This document shows positions 28,437 through 35,569 of a DNA stretch of 64,000 nt, piece after piece. The translations under genes were made by a program, and so were the position numbers. How positions within the stretch are numbered: the first letter of the stretch is position 1; every line of letters starts with the position of its first letter. This stretch comes from Bradyrhizobium sp. CB1717. GTDB taxonomy: Bacteria > Pseudomonadota > Alphaproteobacteria > Rhizobiales > Xanthobacteraceae. A model generated the notes under the pieces. It saw nothing but the letters and a program-made list of their open reading frames with translations. It had not been told where the DNA came from and did not search any database. Where the stretch lies: positions 310,001-374,000 of the forward strand of contig NZ_CP121666.1 of the NCBI RefSeq assembly GCF_029714325.1, given 5' to 3'.

Positions 28437-29233
28437 TAAATTGCCTCAGCAACCGCGAAGTTGGAAACCGGAAGATCCTGAAGGCTGCGCGCCCTCAGAT
28501 CGACCCGGAGCTTCTTTTCGCTGAGCATCCTCCGAGCAACCCTTAGAGTGCGGCCAGCGCGAAGTCCCAATCGCGAATCAATCACGCTGCAAACAGCACG
28601 CAATGGAAAGGACTTCAGGTCATCAAGGGCCTCGACGAGGGCCTCGCGAATGGTCGGTTCGTCCTCCGTTTCGGGATCGCGCTGGCAATCGAACATCCAT
28701 TCGAGATTAAAGCTAACGTTGTCGTGGACGCTGGACTCCACGATGATGTTCCACCGCGTGCTTCTGCTTTCCCAAAAAAGTCGTTCGATTTCCAACTTCT
28801 CCAATGTTCGCTTGTCGCGGAGATCAGCATCCTGTTTGACTGCATAGGCGAGGTCGACGGGGCCGTAAGTCGAAGTCTGCGTGACCAACAGGTCGGTGGT
28901 CATTACGATGTTGATACCGTTCGCACGCGGATGTCGGACCCCGATCTGCTCAGCGATCTTTAATGTTTCATCTCGCGGAAGAGGAAATTGCTCGCGGATG
29001 TCCAAGGTCGCGTCGTCGTAACACTTGCGGAGAAACGCGTAAAATTCGATGTCCGAGAGGAGGTGGTGCTTGCGACCTGAAGTCGACCAGAATACTCGTC
29101 GACTTCTGCCAAGGGATGGAACATCAGAAACCTTGAGCCACGGGATGTACGTGGCGCCGGTTCCTATCCCTCGGCCTTCGCGTTTAAATCTTGCGATGCG
29201 CTGCTCAGTCCAAGTGTAGCGTCCACGAGCCAT
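28436..29233 (-). CDS. tnsA: TnsA-like endonuclease (5' strand cleavage)
   Basis: A 266-aa protein that in Tn7 cuts the 5' ends so that transposition is cut-and-paste. The catalytic triad can be placed at Glu63 (SDIEFY), Asp114 (MTTDLL) and Lys133 (AYAVKQ), almost the same numbering as Tn7 TnsA. A C-terminal winged-helix region follows (AVCSVIDSRLGLRAG). I start at the ATG at 29233 (GGGGA upstream) rather than the earlier one at 29263. It is the first gene of the tns operon; a 16-base palindrome lies 82-97 bases upstream. Confidence 0.88.
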   Translation of the reverse strand: MARGRYTWTEQRIARFKREGRGIGTGATYIPWLKVSDVPSLGRSRRVFWSTSGRKHHLLSDIEFYAFLRKCYDDATLDIREQFPLPRDETLKIAEQIGVRHPRANGINIVMTTDLLVTQTSTYGPVDLAYAVKQDADLRDKRTLEKLEIERLFWESRSTRWNIIVESSVHDNVSFNLEWMFDCQRDPETEDEPTIREALVEALDDLKSFPLRAVCSVIDSRLGLRAGRTLRVARRMLSEKKLRVDLRARSLQDLPVSNFAVAEAI

Positions 29234-29314
29234 CAAGATCCCCAGGCAAGACAACCGACACAATCACCCAGGGTCATTCCGCCGAACGAAGTGCTATCTT
29301 AGGCCTAGTGTTGG

Positions 29315-29330
29315 ACCGTAAACTTACGGT
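29315..29330. promoter_or_regulatory. Palindrome upstream of tnsA, candidate operator
   Basis: ACCGTAAACTTACGGT has perfect 7-base arms around AC. It lies 82-97 bases before the tnsA start, between tnsA and the next gene. The position suits repression of the tns operon by a dimeric regulator. The XRE protein encoded at 31691-31954 is one candidate, but nothing in the sequence proves the link. Confidence 0.4.
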
Positions 29331-29415
29331 TGATCTTCTTGCGGGGGTGACCTCCACGCTCTTCATTGGTTTCCAATGCTATAACGAGATGCGGGGAGTT
29401 AGCCGTTTCTGCCTG

Positions 29416-30081
29416 TCACCAGTGTCCTTTACGAACTATCGAGCCGGGTCCGAGGGGAGCCGCCTCGAGATCAATCTGAACGACACGCGCGCACGCGAGG
29501 GCCAGTATCGATCGTCTAATGGATTTGAAGCCGATGATTGCTGCCTTGAGCTCGCTCATGCCCAGCGCTCGCTTGCGGCCGAGCTCCGCTACTATCTGCA
29601 TGCGGAGATGCACGGGCACGGCATGGTCGCGATGCGACCATACTTCGCTTTCGTTGCCGGAGCGCGGCTCCTCCAGAAGGGAGGCCGTCGATATTGTCCA
29701 AAGAGGGATCAAGAACTCCTTCGCAACCTCGGCGACCTGTTCGGAGGGTCGCTTGGACTCGATATCTAGAAGGTGACGCCCCCTGTGGTCTCTGACGAAG
29801 ATGGCGTCGGCTTTGATGATGGTGTCGCCCGTCTGAATTTGGTCGAAGTGGTCTATCGCCGTGACGTTGCGGTCAAGCGTAAGGTGGATAAGCGCCTTTT
29901 CAGTTTCGGCGCTGTCGATCGGAATAGGTTTCGTCACTAAGACGGACTGAAATGCCCAGGCCATATGTTGTCTCGGGGCTGCGAAGGGTTTCTTCGGGCG
30001 TTTCGGGGGGGATTCGGCGGCTGGCTCCGAACTGCATTTGGGAGCGAGAGGCGCTACGGGACTAGCCCGCAGACAATCCAT
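29416..30081 (-). CDS. Putative TnsA-like PD-(D/E)xK nuclease
   Basis: A 221-aa protein. The first 40 residues are Pro-rich, and a start at the ATG at 29964 is equally possible. A PD-(D/E)xK pattern is visible: Asp92 (ADAIFV) and Glu108-Ser-Lys110 (DIESKRP), the spacing of TnsA-type and other restriction-fold nucleases. The C-terminal helical half ends with an ACARVVQIDL/LGPGSIV motif shared with the protein at 30760-31368, so the two are paralogues. It lies directly upstream of tnsA on the same strand, about 180 bases away. The function is inference from the motif and neighbourhood. Confidence 0.6.
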   Translation of the reverse strand: MDCLRASPVAPLAPKCSSEPAAESPPKRPKKPFAAPRQHMAWAFQSVLVTKPIPIDSAETEKALIHLTLDRNVTAIDHFDQIQTGDTIIKADAIFVRDHRGRHLLDIESKRPSEQVAEVAKEFLIPLWTISTASLLEEPRSGNESEVWSHRDHAVPVHLRMQIVAELGRKRALGMSELKAAIIGFKSIRRSILALACARVVQIDLEAAPLGPGSIVRKGHW

Positions 30082-30318
30082 TCGGGATCTTCGAAGAGGT
30101 TTATCCGACTACTCCTCACGACAGGCAGCGTGTCGGCGCATCAAAGCAAAACACATCAATTGAGGAGACGTGCCTCGTCGCCGGGCGGGCGGCGGATCCA
30201 AATCGGACCGTCGGCCGGCGTTACGTCCGGTGTACGAAACGCGTCGCCCTCGGCGGCGGAAAGGATTCGGTTTGGTGATGCAGCCGCCTTAGCGCAGACC
30301 AATCACCAGGTCTGCACG

Positions 30319-30585
30319 CTACAACTCGACGAAATCCGCCTTCATGATCTCCTCGCACGCTTTCGCCAACAGCACCCAGACCGGCTGCCTGCGCGCGTGG
30401 CCGCGCACCATGCACTCGCCGAAGCGTGCAGGAGCCCCGGTCAGCTTGTTGGCCCCTTCTGCCGCCTGGACCAAATAATCCGAGATGTCCGTCAAGTCGC
30501 TGGTGTTGGAGATGCGCATCATAGCGATGCGTCGTCGCATCGGTTCGAATCCACTAGGTATCAGCTCAACAGTGACTCTCAACAT
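30319..30585 (-). CDS. Small conserved hypothetical protein of accessory regions
   Basis: An 88-aa protein with a mixed alpha/beta pattern (MLRVTVELIPSGFEPMRRRI, then SDLTDISDY and VRGHARRQPVWVLLAKACEE). The ATG at 30585 has a perfect AGGAGG seven bases upstream, which supports the start and expression. I recall similar short proteins in Bradyrhizobium accessory DNA, but no function. The 237 bases to its left (30082-30318) hold no convincing gene; a TTG-started 49-codon frame there is too weak to call. Confidence 0.65.
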   Translation of the reverse strand: MLRVTVELIPSGFEPMRRRIAMMRISNTSDLTDISDYLVQAAEGANKLTGAPARFGECMVRGHARRQPVWVLLAKACEEIMKADFVEL

Positions 30586-30759
30586 TCCGCCTCCTGTTAG
30601 CTTTAAAGATCTTGCCGAAGGCGGCCTCCCAGAGGGCAAGAGTCAACCAGCGTCGTCGCGCCGATCCTGGCGAAAATATGCAGCCCTCTTCTCCCCGATT
30701 CCAAGGGTTCAAATGGACGTCGCGTGCCAACCGGCCGTACCAAAGGCGAACAGCAATGT

Positions 30760-31368
30760 TTAAGGCCCAAGCACAATTGTTTGGGGACCAAGATGCGTGC
30801 CTTCTATATCCAGCCGCAGCAAATTTTGGCAGGCGAGAGCACAGACCGCGGCAACAACGTCGCAGCCGGGACGTGCACGCTCCTCGAGTTCGTGGATGGT
30901 CTGCGGTCCCTGCTCGAGTGATACCGCGAGCCTCAACCGGTCAATCAGCGACACGTGGCGTCCTGCATGTGACCAAACCGTGCGCGCGTTCGAAAACAGC
31001 GGCTGGCGGTGGATATGTTTCGTATCCCACTCGAGTAAGCGAAGGCCGTGTTGCTGCAAGACGAAGTGGAGGCGGGCGTCCTCTTCATCGCTTCGCTCGG
31101 GACGTGCTTGATGGACCCTAAGAAGAAACGTACCGTCTTCCCTACGAAGCACCACACCGGCCAACGACATGGGTGGACACTCTATCTGGGTTCCCGTCCG
31201 ATAGCGGATCTCGCGGACTGAAGGATCCAACGAAGCTTGTTCTAAGGCATAGCGAAGAAGCGCGTCGTACACCGGTATCGCGACGCGGCATTTGCAACTT
31301 GTGAAAAGGAGCGGCCGCGCGACAGGATAGCGAGCTTTTGGAAATTGGGCAGTGCTCATCGCGATCAT
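30760..31368 (-). CDS. Catalytically degenerate paralogue of the TnsA-like nuclease
   Basis: A 202-aa protein that aligns along its length with the protein at 29416-30081: a 'REIRYRTGTQIECPP' region, the strand pair SLAGVVLRR and LLRVHQARP, and a shared C-terminus (ACQNLLRLDI, HLGPQTIV). The nuclease positions are lost: Asp becomes Gly, and the Glu-x-Lys pair becomes His-x-Ala. It therefore probably binds DNA or protein without cutting. I start at the ATG at 31368, with AAAGGG six bases upstream. The XRE gene lies upstream on the same strand. Confidence 0.6.
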   Translation of the reverse strand: MIAMSTAQFPKARYPVARPLLFTSCKCRVAIPVYDALLRYALEQASLDPSVREIRYRTGTQIECPPMSLAGVVLRREDGTFLLRVHQARPERSDEEDARLHFVLQQHGLRLLEWDTKHIHRQPLFSNARTVWSHAGRHVSLIDRLRLAVSLEQGPQTIHELEERARPGCDVVAAVCALACQNLLRLDIEGTHLGPQTIVLGP

Positions 31369-31571
31369 GTGCATCCCTTTCTCTGTCCTAGATAAACAAT
31401 CGTCATTCACTGGGGCGAGGTTCGCCGTCAGCATTGGGCACGCGTGCTCACTCGTTTGGTAAGCCGATCCTCGAGATGGCTTCAAACGTTCGCTTGGGAC
31501 CGCAGTTCTTGGTTGCTTTTGATGTGAAATCGGCCTTGAACAGCCAATCGGGCCAGCTCGGCTCGCGTTCT

Positions 31572-31589
31572 GCGTACTATATAGCGTAC
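31572..31589. repeat. Paired GCGTAC direct repeat in the gap before the nuclease paralogue
   Basis: GCGTAC-TATATA-GCGTAC lies within the 322-base gap 31369-31690, between the XRE gene and the gene it precedes. Two identical hexamers around an AT-rich centre could form an operator overlapping a promoter. I see no ORF in this gap. Confidence 0.3.
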
Positions 31590-31690
31590 AAAAGAATTGC
31601 GTCGGCGCTATGGCTCTCATAGCTCTCTTCGGACTCATCGAAAGTTTGCCCGAACGCGCTAAAGCTCTACGTCTTTCGATCGCGTCAGCC

Positions 31691-31954
31691 TCAGTGGTCC
31701 GAGCCAAGTAGCTCAGCCGCGTCGACGCCCAGAGCTATTGCAATCCGCACGATAGTGTCCAACGTCGGGTTAGCCTCGCCTCGTTCGACCTCGCTGACCA
31801 ACGCCCGGCGGACTTCGGCCTCCTCAGCCAGATCGGTCTGGGTCATCTCGAGCGAAAGTCTCAGGTCCTTGACCTTGCGGCCGAGAGTGACCCTCGTTCG
31901 CTTCTGAGCTCTTGTAAGTGACTCAGCCACGGCTCCTCCGCGAATCCTTGCCAT
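31691..31954 (-). CDS. XRE-family helix-turn-helix regulator
   Basis: An 87-aa Cro/CI-type repressor-like protein. The helix-turn-helix is at about 35-55 (MTQTDLAEEAEVRRALVSEV), followed by the conserved ERGEANPTLDTIVRIAIALG. No effector domain is present. It probably controls the neighbouring accessory genes. Regulators of this size often accompany mobile elements or restriction systems. The 150 bases to its right hold no visible feature. Confidence 0.9.
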   Translation of the reverse strand: MARIRGGAVAESLTRAQKRTRVTLGRKVKDLRLSLEMTQTDLAEEAEVRRALVSEVERGEANPTLDTIVRIAIALGVDAAELLGSDH

Positions 31955-32105
31955 TTCCAGGCGACAAAAAGCAAGGCGAGGCGGGAATCAGGGAAGCAGT
32001 CTGCCACGGTCGCCGCGCACGCCGACCATGGCCATCTGAATCCAAGCAAGGACTCGCGTCAAGAATCACCTGCCAATCCAGGGAAGGCGTCTTTCAGCAC
32101 CGCCA

Positions 32106-33398
32106 TCAATCTTCGTCGCCCTCCATCTGCGCCTCCAGCAGCGGCCTGTCCAGACTGTCGATCTCGGGCAATGCCGTTCCAGCGATGCCCTGCAGATCGC
32201 CGTACATGCCCGCCGTTGCTGCGATGACGCCATGTATCTGGCTTTCGCGCTTCGCCCAGATGCGGTTCATGAACTTGCGCTCCTTGCTGAGATCATTTTT
32301 GAGCTCCTCGAACCTCTCGATGAGTCCTTCCACGCGCTGGCGGAAGCGCGGCCCCACTAGGTATTGGTAGATGTGCTCCATCTTCGTCTGCTGCCCAACC
32401 TGGGCCTTCCGCAGGGAAGCGAGCTCGGTCAGCGAATGGCGTAGCGCGATCGCGACGGGTATCGCGCAGCGCGGATGCGCAACCCACACACCATCGACGA
32501 GACCGAAAGTCTCAACTTCCTTCGGCAAGGCATGCGAAATGATGAGGGCGATGTCGGCCTTCGCGTTCCGCTGATCCTCTCGCAGCTTGGCGAGCCAGCC
32601 GTCGTTCCACTTCTTCGTCGCCTTGAGCTCCCAAAGGATCGTTCCGGCCACATTCCCAAGCTGCCCGTTCACCGTCTGGACGATGTCGCCTCCCAACTCG
32701 CCCTTTCCGACGGGCTCGACCAGGTCATTCGGAAAATTGCTCCTCAGAAGCGCCTCGAGCTGGAGCTCCAGGGCCTCGCCTTGGGTCTGTTGCGATCCTT
32801 GCAAGGCCTTCCGTTTCAGGTCCTCGATGGTTCTGCTCATGGATTCGATCTGAGCATCCTTCTGGGATACCTGCGCCATGAGCTCGTCTTCCGCCTGTTG
32901 GCGCGCCTTGATGTGGATTTCCGTCTGCGTCGCCTGTACCCGCTTCTCGATCAGGAGATCGAGTTCGCGCTTCTGCTCGGCGAGCTCGCGCTGCCGGCGC
33001 AGCACCTCCGCCTGCGCCTGTTGAGCCTCGGCCAGTTTGGCATTGTAGACCGTCAACGTCTGCCGCATCTCTTCGACCTGGGCCTTTGAGGCGTCCAGTT
33101 CGGCCGAGGCCGCTTCCTGCGCTCTCCTCTGCTCGACCGCGCGGATCTGTCCGCTCGTTGCCTGAACCCTTTGGGCGATTTCGGCGTCCATGGCGCTGCG
33201 TGCGCGGTCTAGCGCTTCGTCCTTGCGCCGCAGCTCCTCAGCCTTCTGCTGGTACTCGGCATCCTTGGAATCCAACTGGCTCCGAAAGAGCCTGCGCTCT
33301 GCCTCAAGTAGCGGAGCGGCCAGCGACTCGGTCAGCCGGATCCGATGGTTGCATTTCGGACAGGTGATGTGAGGTTCGTGTGCACGGCTCTCGAGCAT
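32106..33398 (-). CDS. DUF2130 protein: zinc motif, coiled coil and nuclease-like domain
   Basis: A 430-aa protein. A short zinc motif near the start (CPKCN at about 13-17) is followed by a long Gln/Glu/Arg-rich coiled coil at about 30-215. A DUF2130 domain then spans about 220-400 (GGDIVQTVNGQLGNVAGTIL, WELKATKKWNDGWL). E-L-K in that segment fits a PD-(D/E)xK nuclease core. I start at the ATG at 33398; a longer start at 33455 is possible. It lies about 100 bases downstream of the DUF6527 gene on the same strand and may be the last gene of the ubiquitin-like operon. Its role as an effector is inference. Confidence 0.75.
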   Translation of the reverse strand: MLESRAHEPHITCPKCNHRIRLTESLAAPLLEAERRLFRSQLDSKDAEYQQKAEELRRKDEALDRARSAMDAEIAQRVQATSGQIRAVEQRRAQEAASAELDASKAQVEEMRQTLTVYNAKLAEAQQAQAEVLRRQRELAEQKRELDLLIEKRVQATQTEIHIKARQQAEDELMAQVSQKDAQIESMSRTIEDLKRKALQGSQQTQGEALELQLEALLRSNFPNDLVEPVGKGELGGDIVQTVNGQLGNVAGTILWELKATKKWNDGWLAKLREDQRNAKADIALIISHALPKEVETFGLVDGVWVAHPRCAIPVAIALRHSLTELASLRKAQVGQQTKMEHIYQYLVGPRFRQRVEGLIERFEELKNDLSKERKFMNRIWAKRESQIHGVIAATAGMYGDLQGIAGTALPEIDSLDRPLLEAQMEGDED

Positions 33399-33495
33399 TC
33401 GGACTCTCTGCTGTGTTTGATCTTCATCTGAATGGGGTGGCGGAGATCGCGCCACCCGAAGAGCGGAAGAGATTCGGCAACCGGTCGCGCCAGGT

Positions 33496-33942
33496 TCACA
33501 CGAACGTCAACTTGAACAGGTCGATCAGGCGGCCCAGTCGACTGCGTCGCCGCCCGGCCGGAGGTGAAGTGGACGGCATGGTCTTCGTTCCGGTCTTGTC
33601 GGCCAGATACTTCGTCCTTGCTTCCTTGTCCCGCCCGCGTCCGACCTCGATCTCCTCGTCGGTCCAACCGCCAGCGTCGATCACGCGCCCGTCTCGGACG
33701 ACGTAGTGCGAACGACAGCGCAGGTTCCAGTTGCCGATCGAGGGGTACAGCGAGACAGCGTCGCCGTCGAAAGTCATCTTCCATTGCGCGGGACTGAACG
33801 GAGTGACGACCTCCTCGCCGCAACCGCAGCAGCAACGATGTGCTGCGGTCGCGTATTCCATCGAGATGTACAGGGTGCCAGGGTCGATCTTTTCGGGCAT
33901 CGTCTCGACGAATCGATGCCGAAGCTGCTTCATCTTGATCAT
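33496..33942 (-). CDS. DUF6527 protein of ubiquitin-like operons
   Basis: A 148-aa protein with the DUF6527 pattern: a Cys cluster HRCCCGCGEEVVTP, then SLYPSIGNWNLRCRSHYVV, which together could bind zinc. The C-terminus is basic (RRRSRLGRLIDLF). The ATG at 33942 overlaps the E1-gene stop by four bases (ATGA), showing translational coupling. The family is known to co-occur with multiubiquitin and E1-like genes. I recall proposals that it acts as a processing or deconjugating peptidase in bacterial ubiquitin-like pathways, but I cannot confirm this from sequence. Confidence 0.78.
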   Translation of the reverse strand: MIKMKQLRHRFVETMPEKIDPGTLYISMEYATAAHRCCCGCGEEVVTPFSPAQWKMTFDGDAVSLYPSIGNWNLRCRSHYVVRDGRVIDAGGWTDEEIEVGRGRDKEARTKYLADKTGTKTMPSTSPPAGRRRSRLGRLIDLFKLTFV

Positions 33943-35114
33943 GATTGATCTCCGTTCAGCAGCATGTTGCCGTCGGTGGTGTAGGTGGAGTGATGTTCGC
34001 GCTCCAGATCGCGGTAGAAGCCGCGGATCTTCTTCCATTTCACGACGGCCATGGCGGCGTTCAGCGCGTTGAGGTCGGCCACCTGGATGTTGGTGGAGTA
34101 CGGGTTGAGCTCGTCGCCGCTGGTGCCGAAAGAGATCCTGCCGTCGTGGACGTGCGTCCTCATCTCGGGCGTGCTCGCGGTCACCCGCAGGATGCCGCCG
34201 AGCGAACCGTCGACGAGCTCCAGGCCCATACCGACGTCGACGAAGGGAATGCCCATCTCCTCGCACTTCCCGATCGCAAGCTTCTTGGCCTCTCCCGCGT
34301 CCATGCAGATGAACGCGAACGTCGCGCCGTCCAGCAGGTGGAGGTTGGTCTGATCCAGGGCGACCGGGTGCGGAACGATGTTACGGTGCATCTTGGAATA
34401 GATACCGGCGAGGTAGTCGACCTTCTTCTGCACCTGCCGCAGCTCATCCAACGACGCCGCGCCCGGTGCCCGGAAGGCGTTGTGCGTTAGGAAGTCGTCG
34501 CCGTCGATCAGCCGGATCTCCGGTACTGGCGTCTTCGCGACGAGGTCCAAGGCGTAGGCGCCGGTCCCTCCCAAGCCGATGAAGACCACGCGTTCGTTCC
34601 TGAGCAGGTCCGCCAGGGTGCCGATCCCGGCGCGATCCGAGGCGGTCTCGGTGTAGTTGAAGACGGTCGTCTCTTCTGGTTCCGGCGCCGCGTACGAACG
34701 CAGTTTGAGCTCCGGTTTGAGCACCGCGGCCGCGCCGGCGATGACGCCGGCGTAAGTAGTCATCTTGCCATGGTAATCGGCGTAGCCTTCGGATGGCTTG
34801 CACGAGAAGGTGAACTTTGCCGTCAACCCGCTGCCGAGATTGAAGTCGCCGCTACCGTGCCGAAGCGCCTCGATCTCCTTGCCGTCCTTGCCGCAGGGAT
34901 AGCCGCCGTCCCATTGGACGACGTGGGTGTCGGGGCGCTGGGTGACGTCGCCGGCCAAGGTAAGGGACGAGATCAGGCTTCCCAACCTGACCTCACCCTT
35001 CCCGTCGACGTAAGGCACCTGCATGACGAGAAAGCCGCTGCGGATCCGCACCGCGTAGCCTTCCTCGCGCAGCCTGCGGAGGTCGGGATTACGATCGAAT
35101 AGTTTTTGTGACAT
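33939..35114 (-). CDS. DUF6791-ThiF protein: E1-like activating enzyme
   Basis: A 391-aa protein. Residues 1-150 match DUF6791 (VRIRSGFLVMQVPYV, THVVQWDGGYPCGKDG), a domain found fused to E1-like enzymes. From about 175 it is a ThiF/MoeB-type adenylating Rossmann fold: GLGGTGAYALDL, the acidic RLIDGDDFLTHNAFR and FICMDAG. It would adenylate the C-terminus of a ubiquitin-like protein. It overlaps the multiubiquitin gene by 26 bases and the DUF6527 gene by four. No separate E2, RING or JAB gene is seen, so the N-terminal domain may take the transfer role; that is inference. Confidence 0.85.
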   Translation of the reverse strand: MSQKLFDRNPDLRRLREEGYAVRIRSGFLVMQVPYVDGKGEVRLGSLISSLTLAGDVTQRPDTHVVQWDGGYPCGKDGKEIEALRHGSGDFNLGSGLTAKFTFSCKPSEGYADYHGKMTTYAGVIAGAAAVLKPELKLRSYAAPEPEETTVFNYTETASDRAGIGTLADLLRNERVVFIGLGGTGAYALDLVAKTPVPEIRLIDGDDFLTHNAFRAPGAASLDELRQVQKKVDYLAGIYSKMHRNIVPHPVALDQTNLHLLDGATFAFICMDAGEAKKLAIGKCEEMGIPFVDVGMGLELVDGSLGGILRVTASTPEMRTHVHDGRISFGTSGDELNPYSTNIQVADLNALNAAMAVVKWKKIRGFYRDLEREHHSTYTTDGNMLLNGDQS

Positions 35115-35493
35115 TGAAGATCGTCCCGTTCTTCACCGTGACATGACCGCCGGGACCGAGCTCGCCGGCATGGGGTTCGGAGGCGGCGTGGCGGAAAGTC
35201 ATCGAGAACGCCACGTTCGGATCGTGAGAGCCGGGGAAGGCGAGCTGCACGATCTCTTCGAAGCTGACCTCGTCGCCCTTCACGATCCGCTTGCGCGCGT
35301 TCACGATGATCACGGTCTGGCGCGGATGGAGCGCTTCCCCGAGTTCGCGTTCGGCTTCGGTGAGCTCATGCTCGGCGCGCCGCTCTTGCTGGTGCGCTTC
35401 TTCGAGGCCGTGTTCGGCGTGGTGGATGTGTTCCAGAGCACGTTCCACCGGATTACCGTGCTCCGGCGAGCGGGAGGGGTCGTCGATCGTCAT
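35089..35493 (-). CDS. Multiubiquitin-domain (ubiquitin-like) protein
   Basis: A 134-aa protein. The N-terminal 55 residues form a charged His/Glu-rich helix (ERALEHIHHAEHGLEEAHQQ). One beta-grasp multiubiquitin domain spans about 58-134 (TVIIVNARKRIVKGDEVSFE, FSMTFRHA, LGPGGHVTVKNGTIFNVT). The C-terminus ends in TIRS, not in a Gly-Gly tail. I start at the ATG at 35493 with AGGTGAAAG upstream. The gene precedes and overlaps the E1-like gene, the expected partnership. It probably acts as the conjugated or signalling ubiquitin-like modifier. Confidence 0.85.
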   Translation of the reverse strand: MTIDDPSRSPEHGNPVERALEHIHHAEHGLEEAHQQERRAEHELTEAERELGEALHPRQTVIIVNARKRIVKGDEVSFEEIVQLAFPGSHDPNVAFSMTFRHAASEPHAGELGPGGHVTVKNGTIFNVTKTIRS

Positions 35494-35569
35494 GCTTTCA
35501 CCTATTGGTTGGGTGAGCCTTGCGGCCCTCACCCCACTAATCGGTGCGGCAAAGCTTGACCGGTAATTC

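Larger units (their letters stand above)
22908..29233 (-). mobile_element. Tn7-like transposition module (tnsABCD) with one recognisable end
   Basis: The four genes tnsA, tnsB, tnsC and tnsD/tniQ are in the Tn7 order, transcribed leftward with overlaps or gaps of at most 11 bases. A terminus with repeats lies just beyond tnsD. By eye the module is less GC-rich than the core on its left. Only one end was located. The right boundary given is the tnsA start, not a mapped transposon end, and the element probably extends rightward through some or all of the accessory genes. Confidence 0.8.

Noticed and set aside
29234..29415. Possible second transposon end upstream of tnsA
   Set aside because: No copy of AAAGTTCTTT or its complement, nor a matching ACA terminus, is present in this gap.
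30156..30302. A 49-codon TTG-started minus-strand frame (ending GDEARLLN)
   Set aside because: No ribosome site and no known relative; could be a gene remnant but cannot be supported.
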